Shown: positions 1 through 11,605 of the stretch, one piece after another | Layout of the letters: every line of letters begins with the position of its first letter | Numbering within the stretch: the stretch's first letter is position 1 | From: Podocnemis expansa | Lineage: Eukaryota; Chordata; Testudines; Podocnemididae | DNA: 64,000 bases | NCBI GenBank assembly: GCA_007922195.1 | Contig: ML681992.1 | Coordinates: 40,221,144-40,285,143, forward strand | Direction of reading: 5' to 3' | Translations under genes and position numbers: made by a program | The notes under the pieces: generated by a model | The model's database searches: none | Told to the model about the DNA's origin: nothing | What the model saw: the letters and a program-made list of their open reading frames with translations, nothing else

Positions 1-96
1 TTCTTTGGAGAACAGGGCATTTATCTTTTTGGCCTCTGCTTCTCTAGTGTATCTCCTTAGCCTGGTGGCCAGTGCTGTGAGCCTTTGCTTAGCAGT
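1..96 (-). mobile_element. R4/Dong-type LINE fragment, cut by window edge
   Basis: The reverse complement of these 96 bases matches 55743-55838 of the R4-type ORF in this window with only about three differences. It covers codons about 45-76 of that ORF. Homology stops abruptly at base 96, where the next bases differ completely, so this copy is truncated at its 5' side; the 3' part lies off the window. The high similarity means the two copies are closely related. Confidence 0.8.
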
Positions 97-758
97 ATAT
101 ATATGGCTGCCCAGCTGTATTTGTGTTGATGCAGCACTGCTGTGCACCGCCAGCACCACCATGAGCAGAATCTAGCCCAAGCAGTCAGAACCTGCCCTGC
201 GCTGCTCTGGCAGTGGGCGAGCAGTGCCACTGCTGCCATGGTCTGCATGGGCAGAATCCGGCCTGTGCTGCCAGGGAGCACAAGCCACTGTGGCCATGTG
301 CCTCTGTTGTATAACAGGACCTTTGTGGTCATGTGCCCTGGTAATGGGGCTGCCATGGCCATTTGCCCCCGCCCAGAAGTGGGGCTGCCGTGGCCATGGC
401 CCCTTTCCCTGTCCCCCACTCTTCCCCCCCCCGGCCTGTAGTCTAGCCCCCCACCACCACTGGTTCCTCATCCCAAACCCCCCAGACCCTCTTTTCTCCC
501 CCCTTACCTGGCTATGGGAACTGCTGCCACCTGGCCACTACACAGGCTACTCTCCCTGAGCATGCATCTGAGCATGCTGAGGGCAGGAGTTTTAAAAACT
601 CCCAGCCTGGGGGAAGTTCCCTGTTGGCTGGAAAACTAGGTCTCCCTTGCAACCCAAGACCCCAGTGGCATCGGGCCATACCTCCTAGCCTGTCCACAGA
701 GACCCAGCAGTGACTTTGCAGCCCCCCAGGGGTTCGTGAACCACAAGTTGGGAACCAC
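97..758. repeat. GC-rich repeat ending in a hAT-like terminus
   Basis: GC-rich, low-complexity-like sequence whose right end, read on the minus strand, begins CAGTGGTTCCCAAC, a terminus typical of small hAT elements. I could not find a matching left terminus or a target duplication, so the left border is uncertain. Open frames here (57-559) overlap in several frames and on both strands and have no protein signature. Confidence 0.35.
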
Positions 759-1773
759 TGAATAGTACAAGGTGTACTTTGTAGTGAGAAACAGCCATGA
801 TTTTCACGAATAAGCAGAGCAGTGTGAGAGAACCTGGGGACTAAGGATATAGTTCTGTGCTGTCACAGAGCCCCACCTTCTATGCCTGAGAACCAACACC
901 CAGCAAGAATGCTTGTCTGCCTTCTGCTGCTTTGGGTCTTTTCCTCTTTCTGGGATCTGGAAAAGAGCCTGTGGGGAGGCAGGAGACACGGTAGGGGCTG
1001 AGTCATGGCAGCAGTAGGAAACTGGGGACAGGAAAGAGGAGAACGTCAACTAGGGCAGTCAGTGCTTGGATATAGAGAAGGGGAATGGCCTTTGAGAGCT
1101 GTGAGGCAGGAGAATGGGAGCAGGGGAGTCAAGACAGTATGACAAAATGGAAAGCTGTTCCCATCTCCTTAGGGTGAGATGAGGCTGCCTCTGAGCAGCC
1201 AGGATGAGGCATGCACTTTGTGTTCATTAAAAATTGACCTTTCACCAAAAAATCCTCTCGCACACACAGACGAAATAGTAGAGGAAAGTTAAAAAGTCAA
1301 AAGATAGTTGAACGAAAAACAAGTTTTGATTTTTTTTTTTTTTTATCTCATGATGTGCAGGGCTCTAACTCCTGATTTTTTGATCTCTTGAGTTTAGCAA
1401 TACTGTAAATCTGCTATCAAATATCAGGGATTTGCTTAATGTGTGTATACTACATCATGATTCACAATTTTCTGAAGATCACAAATTTAAATCATAGTGT
1501 AGCAGGCAGAGAAATCCTCAGAGCTCAGTAAAACCTATGAAAAAGCAAAATCTTATTGACGTTTCAGTTATCACTCTGGAAGCTCAGCAGCCAGTGACTC
1601 TGTTGGGAGAAAAAGTAGCTGATCACCTTCTAAACTGTGGCTGCTGCATTCAGTGCCTAAATGGAGCTGGGATCTTAAAATTCCAGCTACTTAGTTAGGT
1701 GCCTAAGCAGGGGATGTAGATGTTGCTCTCTTCTGCCACTTAAAGTATTTAGATGTCTAATTCCCACTGGTTT
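759..1773. other. unannotated AT-rich sequence
   Basis: No gene, exon pair or classifiable repeat seen. There is a T-run near 1329-1344. The motif around 1650-1710 (gtgcctaa) resembles sequence near 54130-54160 and may be an old dispersed repeat. Confidence 0.3.
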
Positions 1774-1827
1774 CATAGAATCATAGAATCATAGGGTTGG
1801 AAGGGACCCCACGAAGTCATCTCGTTT
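1774..1827 (-). mobile_element. CR1 3'-tail fragment
   Basis: Contains the reverse complement of the CR1 3' end: the octamer-like repeat catagaat at 1776-1793 followed by gggttggaagggacc. CR1 copies are usually short and 5'-truncated, which fits this length. Confidence 0.75.
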
Positions 1828-3730
1828 CAGTGGCTTCAGAATTCCTGTGAGGGTCTGGGCCCTTGTGTCATTATTAGTCCTAGCTCATCTTCTTTAATAA
1901 TTATGACAGAATCAAAATCTCAATATACTTGGCAAAACCTCTTCTTTTTGAGCCTAGAAGGGAATACCCTGCCTGTGCACCATCATTTTCCTGCTGTAGT
2001 TATTTTCTCCTTCATTGGAATGAACTATAGGACTTTAAGCAATGTACAGATGGCCCAAGCGTGATTTAAACCTAAGTTTCTTGCATGAGGTGGTTGCTTC
2101 TGTTGCCCATAAAGCTAACCTAGGAGCTCAAAATTAAATATAGTGTAGCCTTTAAGTCCCCTGCCCCCAGCCCCCCAGAGCTGAAGTATCCTGGCACTGA
2201 AAAAGGTAGCACCAATGGTGTTTGGGAAAGTCTTCCACTGTGCTTATAGCCTAAACCCTGTACATTCTGAAAGCTATGGGTGCAGATCTTTAGCCACACA
2301 GCTTTCATTAAAATCACTGCTCACATGGATCATGCCTTATTTGTAAATGGACCCAAATTGTTTTAAGACTTAAAGGTTCTATACAAAACCACCCAAGCAG
2401 TTAATTTCTCCCTGAACAGTGCTGAAATATTGATTACACATTACACAGCACTTAAACTTTTTAAAAACCATTTCCATAGACTTCTTCTAAATATGTTCAC
2501 TTATTCCATTTACAGTGGGTTGTGATTTTTATAGTTCTAATGTGCTACACATACAAATAGATATTATGTCCATTGTACATTTAAAGGCAAGTTCTCATTG
2601 AATGAAGAAAGATGAAGCAAGGAAGTTTGGTTTTGTGCTTGACACTGAACTGGGATACACAAAATTTGATTTCCATTAGGTATTTCCCGGCTTTAATACA
2701 GACTTTCTGCGTAACTTTGGACAAAGCAAGTGAAATCCTGTGGAGCCTCATTGAAGCCAATGGGACTCCATGCAGTTGCACGGTTTGTCTGCACAGTCAA
2801 TTATAATATTTCATATGAAAGGTTTTCTCTTACTATGTGTACTTTGAGCCCCAGCACTTACTATGTATACATTAAGGTCCTATTGAGGTCGATGAAAAGA
2901 CTCTCAGTGACATCAGTGAATGGGCTTTGGAGTAGTTCCTCAGTGTAAAAATCTACTCACGTGTTGGGTGAAAGTCTCACCCCACTGAGTCAACAGTAAA
3001 ACTCCCATTGGCTTGCAGGGATAGGATTTCATCTACTTTTTCTATACTGTGCTGCCAGTCAGCTTCATTATGGTCACATGGATTTGTAGCAAAAATATCT
3101 GTTGAGCCATTTAATAATTATCCTAGTCAATAACCAAAAAAAAAAAAAAAAAAGCAAAACTTCAATAGACTCTTTTACTGATGTGTCTAATTCAGGAAGG
3201 TAATTTTTTTTTTCCACGTTGTTTCTGATAAGCTTTTTAAATGCTCAGCTGAGCTCATCCTTGGTATAAGAACATGGAGTTCAGTAGAGTCCTGCAGTAT
3301 CTCTTGTTCAAGTAATTCCACTATTTCAAATTCCTGTAATAAAAGGAGGCCCCTGATGTTTTCTTTTCAGCTCAGTCTGGTTGTCATCAGATGTTTTCAC
3401 TCACTGGACATAAATTAAGCTACAGAAGAGTGTTTGTAGCACTCTACTGTAATTTATCCATACATTTTTTTAGAAAACTCTGTCTTCCCTTAAAAGGTTG
3501 GGAAGCCACTAGTATCTGGAGAAAGATTCAGTGATGGCCACAATCCTCTTTCAATATTAGATGTGAAATACTTGGTGGAAATTTAAAGAGTCAGCATGAA
3601 CTTGAAATCCAGTCACTTTAAAAAATTTAAAGTAGTCTTGAGCTCTGCAATTTCCCTTGACTCCCACTGATATTTGTGGTTTACAGTCACATTCTTCAAT
3701 TATTTTAAAAAAATATTCTCTCCCTTGTTG
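1828..3730. other. unannotated sequence
   Basis: No supported gene. There is an A-run at 3136-3153. A short motif (actcccattgg) at about 3001-3012, recurring as variants near 2755, 4014 and 54215, looks like a very old dispersed repeat that I cannot classify. Confidence 0.3.
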
Positions 3731-3734
3731 CTAA

Positions 3735-3945
3735 GTTCCAAAGAGATAGCTGTGTTAGTTTAGTTCAGCAAAACAGACAAGGAATCCTCTGGCACTTTTA
3801 AAGACTAACAAGGTTATTTATTGTATGAGCTTTCATGGGAGAAGATCCCACTTCATCAGATGCTTCAAAGTCCATAAAAGCTCATGCAATAAATTAATTT
3901 GTTAGTCTTTAAAAGTGCCACAGGACTCCTTGTTTGTTTCCAATG
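3735..3945. mobile_element. Penelope-derived inverted repeat
   Basis: The left arm carries the family head (agctgtgttagt) and the segments ggcacttttaaagactaaca and tgagctttcatgggag; the right arm from about 3866 is its reverse complement, ending aggactccttgtttg. This is a hairpin of terminal Penelope-like sequence and belongs to the same family as 48510-49507, which includes GIY-YIG endonuclease sequence. Confidence 0.65.
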
Positions 3946-4129
3946 TTTCTGTATCAAACACTTGCACTGAGGAAGCTGACAATACACCTGGGGCTAGATT
4001 CTGAAATCCTTACTCCCATTGATATGTACTTATTTACATGAGCAGTCCCACTGAAGTTAACAGGATGCCTCTTATCTGAATAACTGTACTCATTAATGGA
4101 AGTAGGTAGCTTAAAAGCTGCCTAATATA

Positions 4130-4516
4130 GGGTATGTCTACACTGGAGGGTCTGTTAAATCAGCTTAACAAGGTCAAGTTTAAGTCATCTTAAAGTCAAT
4201 CTTGTTAAGTCGACTTAGAGCATCCACATTCCAAACTCCCTATAGACTGCCCATATCCACACTGGCAACCGCTAGGTCAACTTAACACTTAAGTCAACCT
4301 TATTAAGTTGACTTAAGGCCTATGTCCTGCCTACACTGGCTTAAGTCAACTTAATAAGGTCAATTTAAGCCTTAAGCTGACCTTAAGAGGTGGTGTTATT
4401 ACGTTAAGTTAAGGAAGCGCTTAAGTTGACTTAATAAATTCCCAGTGTGGATGGAGCTTTCCTTAGGTCTACTTAAGGAAGCGTAAGCAAACAAAGGCTG
4501 CAGTGTAGACGTACCC
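4130..4516. mobile_element. inverted-repeat MITE with terminal GGGTATGTCTACAC
   Basis: Begins GGGTATGTCTACACT and ends AGTGTAGACGTACCC, nearly perfect terminal inverted repeats, flanked on both sides by ATA (4127-4129 and 4517-4519). The interior is full of variants of TTAAGTTGACTTAA, so the element is highly self-complementary. It encodes nothing. Such hairpin MITEs are known from crocodilian and turtle genomes; the transposase family is not certain. Confidence 0.75.
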
Positions 4517-4519
4517 ATA

Positions 4520-5460
4520 GTAAGTAAATAAACTGAAAAGAAAAAGCGAACTTTCCTCTTTTATTGGTTCTATGATCATAGTTGTCAGTTGTAAAGATAA
4601 TGAAGAAAAAAACTTGTTCATTCAACTGAGGCTCTATCCATACGTGCTCCTTTAAAAATTGAAGGTTTTAAGTTAGAAGGAATTTCATGAATTTGCAGTG
4701 TTTCATTTGGGAAATTTCACATTAACAGCATTGTTGATTAATTGCATCACAGGAGATGGGAATAAGTCACCTCTAAGACTTGCTATGACAATAGCCCGAA
4801 TTTTGTTCTTAATTACAGATGGGGGAGATGCAGGAAGAAAGGATCTGAGAAGTAGAATTGCTCAAAACTCTCTGAATTTGGAAATTTTCTGACAAAAATA
4901 AAATAGGAAAAGTTTTTCATCAAAAATATTTTAAAGGGTTTATGCTTTCTAATGGATCCCCCCCCATTTTCTTTCTTTATTTTTTTAATCCAAGTTAGAA
5001 ACCACTTCATGTGGTTAAATGACTAAACTAGGACAGATGCTGCTGGAAATGCCTCAAATTCAGTCAATATTGAACTGAATATACATGGTCAGCTAAGTAG
5101 ATGGGACTCAGCTGAGTAGCTAAAAAGGTAACCAGCCTGTTTTTGCACAGCTTGTTGTTGAAGAATGTGCAGCAATGTCTGTTTTGGCTAGCAGAGGATT
5201 GTGTGGTATAGTGCAGCATGATGATGCAACAACATTAACATCTGTGGTATTGATACGAAAGAGAGCATTAAAGAGATAAGGGAAACATTTCCACTGCCAG
5301 GAATTGTGTTCACTTAATCCAGCTGTTGGCAAAGTTTTGCTGATAGTTGATTGGTTACTGTGTAGCTTTCTCCCACCTCTCCTCTATAACTTCAGTAGTA
5401 TGCTATTTTCTAGGGAGTCCACTTCCAATTTATTACTGTTCTGACCTAGTATCTACCTAT
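4520..5460. other. unannotated AT-rich sequence
   Basis: No gene or repeat recognised; short open frames here have no protein features. Confidence 0.3.
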
Positions 5461-5477
5461 TCCTGTGGTGCATGTGA

Positions 5478-5514
5478 ACGCGCGTGTGCGCACGCACACA
5501 CACACACACACACC
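5478..5514. repeat. (CA)n/(GT)n microsatellite
   Basis: An alternating purine-pyrimidine stretch, gcgcgtgtgcgcacgc followed by (ac)n. It is of the type that can adopt Z-DNA. Confidence 0.85.
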
Positions 5515-6760
5515 CTCTCTCCCACAGCCTAATCTGGCTTCCTGAGTAACTGCACAGATGGGGACGTCTTTCAAGTGTGCAGCCCCATCTCTATGGATCT
5601 CTCTGTCGCCAAGCAACAGAGTCACTTTCTTGCTTCAAATCCACTTAAAAATCTTCCTCTTCAGTTTCAGCCAGTCCTTGAAACTAACCTTGGCTCCCTG
5701 CCTTCCAGCACTTACTGCACTATTTCACTCTGCCTTCACTGTAGCTTGTCGTCAGGAGTACTAGCAGCTGCTGTTCAATTTCTGCTTGCTTTTTTTCTCC
5801 TTTCTTTCCTTTTCCTCTACATCAATAGTAAAATTTGTTTCTGTATGTTCGTGACACAGTATCAAACTCAGTTAAAATATTATCTCTGGTCAGTTTAATT
5901 CTGTCCAATTTAAAATACTTTATTGTCAGGAAAACCATACAAGAATTGGCAAAGCTGGGAAGAGGGGGAACAGACCTATCAGGGCTCTAGTAGAGAAAAA
6001 CACAGTCTTTGGATTATTTGCTTGGGATAGAGGTTGGCAGTGCATTTGGAGTTCAGTCATCCATAGCAACTTTTCATTGATCATTCCTGATTTGGCAAAA
6101 AGCTACTTTATAGCCCACCCCTTTCTCTGCTCTCTTTTTCTTTACTCATAGGGTGGTGCACTAGTTTTCCGCATTTTTAATGGAATGTCTTTTATCTCTT
6201 CTGAATATATGAGGAAATTTTTTTTCACGTACTCCCTCACACTTCAGATTAAATAATTGCTCTCTTTCAGTGTTTCTTCTGTTCTGGTTGCACAGAACTT
6301 TCCCCCACGGTTTATTCTGGATTTTAATGGTTGTCCCCCCCTTCCAGCTGTACCTTATAGTCTCTGACCTGCTATGGAGTAATTCTCTGGGTTAGTTTTT
6401 CACATTTCTTGGTAGTGGGATGCAGCCGTTTGTGGGCAAGTTCTCCACTGGTCTCTGTGGTACTCTAGCTTGTTGCTTTGGCTCTGTTCCTCCAGTGATT
6501 TGTACATTATTTTCAAGGTCAGGGTTGTCCAGTGTTTTGAATACCTTTTGGCATCTGGAGGAGCTCTTTACTCTGCTGGTGTGGAGGACAGTGGTGTTGA
6601 GGCCTAGGAAAAATCTTATATAGGAAGACTGTGGAGTATATTATATTTTCATTTGGGTCGGATCCCATTGTTCTTTATAGAGAACAAAAAAGGATACTCT
6701 AGCTGAGATGCCAAATACACATTAATTTATATGTTGCTTATTTAGAATCCACTGTTTCCT
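5515..6760. other. unannotated sequence
   Basis: The frame at 5575-5898 (107 codons) is serine/leucine-rich without recognisable domains and is not supported as a gene. No classified repeat. Confidence 0.3.
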
Positions 6761-6768
6761 TAGCACTT

Positions 6769-6850
6769 CATAGACATAAACGCATAGAAGCTTAGGGTTG
6801 AAAGGGGCCTCAAGAGATCATTTAATCTAATCCCTTGCTCAAACACATGA
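6769..6850 (-). mobile_element. CR1 3'-tail fragment
   Basis: Diverged reverse complement of the CR1 3' end (catagac..., gggttgaaaggggcc, gagatcattt), followed by the usual short stretch of CR1 C-terminal region. Older than the tail at 1774. Confidence 0.6.
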
Positions 6851-7670
6851 ATGGATGTCCTAAAAGAATTTCTGAAGTGATAGATTAGAGATTGACAAAA
6901 GAGAACAAATAATAAGCAGTTGAATCAAATTTATGTTAGCGACACTTGTTTCAAATTTTGTTCATATTTATTTTTAATTTCAGTGGGATTCAAATTCCAT
7001 GGTCAGTGCAATTCAGCTTTTAACTAGCTTGAGAAAATAACTTGTTGGTAAATATTAAAATGTGCTTATTTGTAAATTTTGAGTTAATAATAACTGTGGT
7101 GACTTCTTGGTCAAGGATTTCCTTTCAAATAAATAGCCATCCAGGTTAAGGGTTTAATCCCCAGTTCTTCCAGACGTAACTACCGTCCTAATGCAGATGT
7201 CACTGTAGCTTACTATCTAAGAAACAAACCAGATAACTAGAAGTGTCAGAGAATGGTGCCATTAGAGGCAAGTAGCATTGAAAATATAAAATAGCTAATG
7301 GTCTCACAGTATGAGAGATGTAATAGATTTGGGATCAGTTAAGAAGCTAGAGATATTGTGTAATCATACCTCGTTGTTGTTCATGTGTGAGCAAAATTTT
7401 GTTTGCCAAAATGTTGACAGATGGAGAAAGTGTTATGAATACAGGTGCAAATATATATTCCCATGTGAAGACTTGCACGATAATTCACACTAGAAGAAAA
7501 TTGACACTCTTACTTCTATCTTTTCTGGCTGTATCTTTATACCATGCTTATTGGCATGACATCTGGACACCTTGCTGGTTAAGTGGAACAGCTCTAGCAC
7601 TAGAGGACATTATTATCCTGTGTGTGTGTGTAAATGGGTGTCATTCCTTTAGGGATAGATGTGTTTTGAC
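6851..7670. other. unannotated AT-rich sequence
   Basis: No gene or repeat recognised. Open frames at 7311-7683 have no family features. Confidence 0.3.
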
Positions 7671-7682
7671 TCTTCTTTTATA

Positions 7683-7821
7683 GTTTCCAAAGGGATAGCC
7701 GTGTTAGTCTAGTCCAGTAAAAAAAAAACAACAAGCAGTTGTGTGGCACTTTAAGACTAACAGATTTATTTTTATGCAAAAAATAAATCTGTTAGTCTTA
7801 AAGTGCCACACAACTGCTTGT
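7683..7821. mobile_element. Penelope-derived hairpin with 12-bp target duplication
   Basis: Starts tttccaaagggatagcc (the family head) and ends in an inverted repeat: 7730-7773 pairs perfectly with 7779-7822 around a 5-base loop ATGCA. It is flanked by TCTTCTTTTATA at 7671-7682 and 7822-7833, a 12-bp target duplication (the last base of the stem and the first of the duplication are shared). The same arm sequence recurs at 42690-42735. Confidence 0.75.
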
Positions 7822-7833
7822 TCTTCTTTTATA

Positions 7834-8205
7834 ACCTTAGGATAATTAGTTTACTGTGTGTTTGGCTCTGAGAGCGTGGACACACCTGGAATCCCAGCTA
7901 TGAAGTATGAATATATGTTCCATGGCTTCCTGCTTCAATGCCCTTGAGACATTCCATATCCCTTTCTGCACTTCTGATGTTAATAGTCGCAGTTTGTGGC
8001 AGTGCCTCTCAAAGAGATTACAGTAAAAAGACAAATTCTTTAGGAGATTATTTCCCCTTCCATGGAGTTCCTGGTCAGCTAGTTGAAAAATCACGACAAA
8101 AATTCCTCCAATTTTTTGCAGTTTCTGCCAGGTCTGTTGGTCACCTGTAGATGATTAAATAAGCATCATTCAAATGACAGAGATGGAGAGGTAAAACCAG
8201 TAATG
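7834..8205. other. unannotated sequence
   Basis: No gene or repeat recognised. Confidence 0.3.
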
Positions 8206-8208
8206 TAC

Positions 8209-8703
8209 AGGGCCATCCCTAGAGGGTGCAGGGACCCAGGCAAATCGCCCTGTGCGGTGCCCCCCCACCTTCCTTGGCACTGGGGTGTGGGGCCGGCTTG
8301 CCCAGGGGAGGGGCAGACCCCTGTGCTGCTTTCCCCATGCTGGGGACTGGGCAAGTAGGAAACAGGGCGTCCCCGTTCAGCCCTGCCAGTCTGTCCTGCT
8401 CCCCACTAGCCATGCACGCTGCTTGGAGCTCTGTGCCGGAGCAGCGGGGAGGAGGTGGGAGGCAGCGCAGCAGGGGAGAGGGGCCGCGATACCGGCTCTG
8501 TGCTGCCTCCCTCCCCCTCCCTGCTGCTCCAGCACAGAGCCCAGAGGAGCACACATGGTTGGGGGAGGCAGACCAGCAGCGCTACACCGTGCCACTCTTT
8601 TGGCAACTCACCTGATCCCCAACATGGGGGGCGGGCAGCAGTGTGGCCCTGCAGGGTCCCCCAAAGTGCAGGGCCCTAGGCAGATGCCCTGGTTGCCCTA
8701 CCC
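8209..8703. repeat. GC-rich dispersed repeat
   Basis: A sharply bounded GC-rich block in AT-rich DNA, beginning cagggccatccctagagg and ending with gcagggccctaggcag. Similar GC-rich blocks with cagggctgg edges occur at 17742-18165, 28030-28090 and 48178-48358. The 210-codon and shorter frames here lie on both strands and in several frames and reflect base composition, not a protein. Probably a non-autonomous DNA element or retro-copy; class unknown. Confidence 0.45.
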
Positions 8704-9360
8704 ACAGCTATTATTGTTGAGTTGCAATCGCATTACAGCCACTACTAGACTTGCCCCTATTGGTAGCAGCAAGACCAATGGCAAAATCATTAGACATTTT
8801 CTTTGCACTGAAAACTTTCGAGATTTACCCCAGTACTTCTCATTAGGTGAAGTTAGTTCAAAAGAACAGTGGCCATTCTTATAGTTTCTTGGAAAAAATG
8901 GCAAGATTGATGATGATGATGATGTGTCCACCACTGGACAGAACTAGAAGTCCTTAGAAATGGTTTAAAAGTGCCTACCTGCCCTTCTGTGTTCTGTCCA
9001 TTGCTAAAAGGCCACAGTAGCTGAGCATAAATAAACCTTGTAAAGTATGCAGGACCTATTTCATTAGGAAATTGATCACAGGCACAAGGGCACATTGTAA
9101 CAAATATCCATCTTCTCAAGACTGGATTAAGACATGCTGAGGCACTAAGCTATGTCAAGATTCAGAGGTCCCATACCATGAATATGGAGAAAAAAAGTGT
9201 ATCACATTGTAGCAGAAACAGTAATGAAGAAAATTATAAATCATTATATTTGCATATATACATAGACAAAGATACAGCAAAAAACAACTAAATAAAACAT
9301 GCATTTTGTAAAAAGTCTTATTTGCATTATCACTTTCAATTATGCTAAATCTTCTTAGTT
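8704..9360. other. unannotated sequence
   Basis: No gene recognised. A short (gat)n run lies at 8908-8922. Confidence 0.3.
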
Positions 9361-9361
9361 A

Positions 9362-10175
9362 TCTCTGACATATTTAGAGACCCTTTATAAGGTGAGGCCC
9401 AAAGCCATGGCTTACTTGGCTTGTGTCTGTATCCAGCACTGCATCTTCTTGTCCACTGTAACAACTAGATCCTTAGAGCCCTATGTGAATACAAAAATGT
9501 GGATCCAAAACTGGACTGCACCCACCCAATGTCAGTCTTTATCTGATCTGCGATCTGCATTCCATGTTTTATGTGGATCTGGAACTGTTTCCGCAGCTGA
9601 GCTTGGGCTCACAGTCAGGATTTTAGCATTTGATTAGCTCATTCACCACATGGGTCCCACCCATTTTTTCCTTTTCTTCTTTCTGATTTGCATGCTGTGC
9701 TGTCAATAAGATTTCTTTGGCTACTGGTGAAATTTCTGATTAACAGCATGGCATGTGGGCCACAAACAAAATAATGAAGAAGTAGACAGGGAAAGGCATG
9801 GAGAATGGGCCAATCAAAGGCAAGCATGCTAATTGATTGACATGGTGTCTCTCCAGGCCCCAGCCTTTTGCAACTGAGACTCTGATTGGCTAGCAGACCA
9901 CCAATCAGAGCTCAGCTTGGATTAGCTGAAGTGCTTCCTTTTACCCTTGTGGGCTGATGACACAGACTGTAGCAGCAGCTGCAGGGATCATTCATAAAAT
10001 AGGATCCACAGGTGCAGCCAATCTGCAACAATGGGGCTGCGGATATCCACAGCTGCAGCCGCAAATGTGGTAACCTGTGGATCTGAAGAAGATACCCACA
10101 GAGCTGCAAGACTCTCCAGATCCTTTTCTGCCTAACTGCCTAGCCAGACAGTTCCCAAACTGCTTTTAACAGAGA
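9362..10175 (-). mobile_element. old CR1 fragment split by a hAT element
   Basis: 9380-9473 joined to 10125-10170 reads as antisense CR1: cttgtccactgtaacaactagatcc then ttttctgcctaactgcctagcc. The same phrase is continuous at 16552-16605 (gtccactgcaac, gggtccttttctgc). The split is exactly filled by the hAT element at 9474-10116. Confidence 0.65.
9474..10116. mobile_element. hAT non-autonomous element, family with TAGAGCCCT ends
   Basis: Starts TAGAGCCCTATG and ends GCAAGACTCTC, a diverged inverted repeat, flanked by tagatcct (9466-9473) and cagatcct (10117-10124), 7 of 8 matching as expected for hAT insertion. It is a relative of 36595-37546: both share gcagctgagcttgggctcac-like sequence, a catgggtcccaccca motif and a GC-rich end with repeated ggatatccacagctgc-like words. 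No transposase ORF. Confidence 0.7.
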
Positions 10176-11125
10176 TTCCAATTTATGAAGTGCCACTTTC
10201 TTGGTGTATGAACTCAGTTAAATGAATGATATTTTTGAAAGTAAATGAACCATGTTAACATTAATGATCTCAGAAAAAGGATAATTTTTAAAAAATCTGT
10301 ACAAATCCTGTATATATCATGCAATCTGAGAATACTGAGATAACAATAACTCCATAAACCTTGGCTTGTCACCACTTTCTGCTTGAATAAAGTTCGTTCC
10401 CTGTCTTGAAACTCTGTGACAGTCCCAACATGCCCTTTTATAAGGAAGAAATTCAATGTTTTTAATTACAATAAACCTAGCATCAAATGCTACTGGTATT
10501 CTCAAACCTAGGAATATGTGTGAGGAAGAAAGGGCTATAATGCTGTTAAGATTGGGTATGTTGTTTTGTTCTAGCCTCAGGATGGCAAGGTCAGGTTGCT
10601 CTGCTCTTTGCATCTATAATTACAGTTCCTTGCCTAAGGAGAATCTTATATGCTGCATATTCTATCTAAAAAATGTTAAAAGAACATTAAGGTTACATTG
10701 GCATGTGCTCAGAAGTTAGGAAATGGCAGAATTAAGGCACCCTGTATCTTAATTTGGCTCTCTTGTGAATATACATTATATACAGTCATTCTTGATTACC
10801 AGCGGAGAAGCAGGCAGTTAAGCAGTGGTTTTCAAACCTAGGAATTTTCATGCTTGTTGCTGATAGAACAGGAGCACAGAGTCTCAGGACTTACCTGGTT
10901 TGAATTCTGGTTTTCAGAGGATGGGGTTCTGGAAGGGAATAATTACAGCCCCTTCTCACCATCCCAAGATTTCCCTGTCTTCCCCATGCCTGCTTCTGTC
11001 TACTTCATTCCCCAGCTGCTTCTTCCTTCTCTTCTTCTTTGGACACCCACGCTACAGCTCCTGCCCCCACCACCTGTGTTCTTATCCAGCTGTTCCAACC
11101 CCTGGCTCCTACATAGCCCCTCTTG
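10176..11125. other. unannotated sequence
   Basis: Contains a lone hAT-like terminus (cagtggttttcaaacc at 10824) without a partner that I can see. The proline/serine-rich frames at 10854-11144 arise from a CT-rich stretch and have no domain features. Confidence 0.3.
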
Positions 11126-11267
11126 TTACAGAATTATAGATTAGGGTTGGAAGGGATCTCAGGAGATCATCTAGTCTATCCCCCTACTCATAGCAGGATG
11201 GATGCAACTAAATCATCCCAGCCAAGGCTTTGTCATGCCTGGCCTTAAAATCCTCTCAGAATAGAGA

Positions 11268-11436
11268 CAAGTTCCAGAGGGGTAGCCAGGTTAGTCTATG
11301 TACAGCAAAAACAACATGATTTCTGTGGCACCTTAAAAACTAACAAATTTCTTTGATCATAAGCTATCATGGGCTCCATCCTACATCATCAGATGCAAAT
11401 TTATTAGTCTTTAAGGTGCCACAGGACTCTTGTTTT
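11268..11436. mobile_element. Penelope-derived insertion with 13-bp target duplication
   Basis: Carries the family head (ttccagaggggtagcc), ggcaccttaaaaactaac and an inverted return (ctttaaggtgccacagg). Flanks CTCAGAATAGAGA (11255-11267) and CTCAGAATGGAGA (11437-11449) match at 12 of 13 positions, and the CR1 host reads through once one copy is removed. Confidence 0.75.
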
Positions 11437-11605
11437 CTCAGAATGGAGAGTCCACCACCTCCCTACATTACCCATTCCAGTGCTTTACCACCTTCCTAGT
11501 GAAACAGTTTTCCAACCTAGACTTCCCCTGATGGAACTTGAGTCCATTGCTCCTTGTTCTGTCATCAGCCACCCCTGAGCTCCATTCTCTTTGAAATCCC
11601 TCTTC

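Noticed and set aside
8226..8884. 210-codon frame with overlapping antisense frames
   Set aside because: It lies in a GC-rich dispersed repeat and continues into unrelated AT-rich DNA; no domains.
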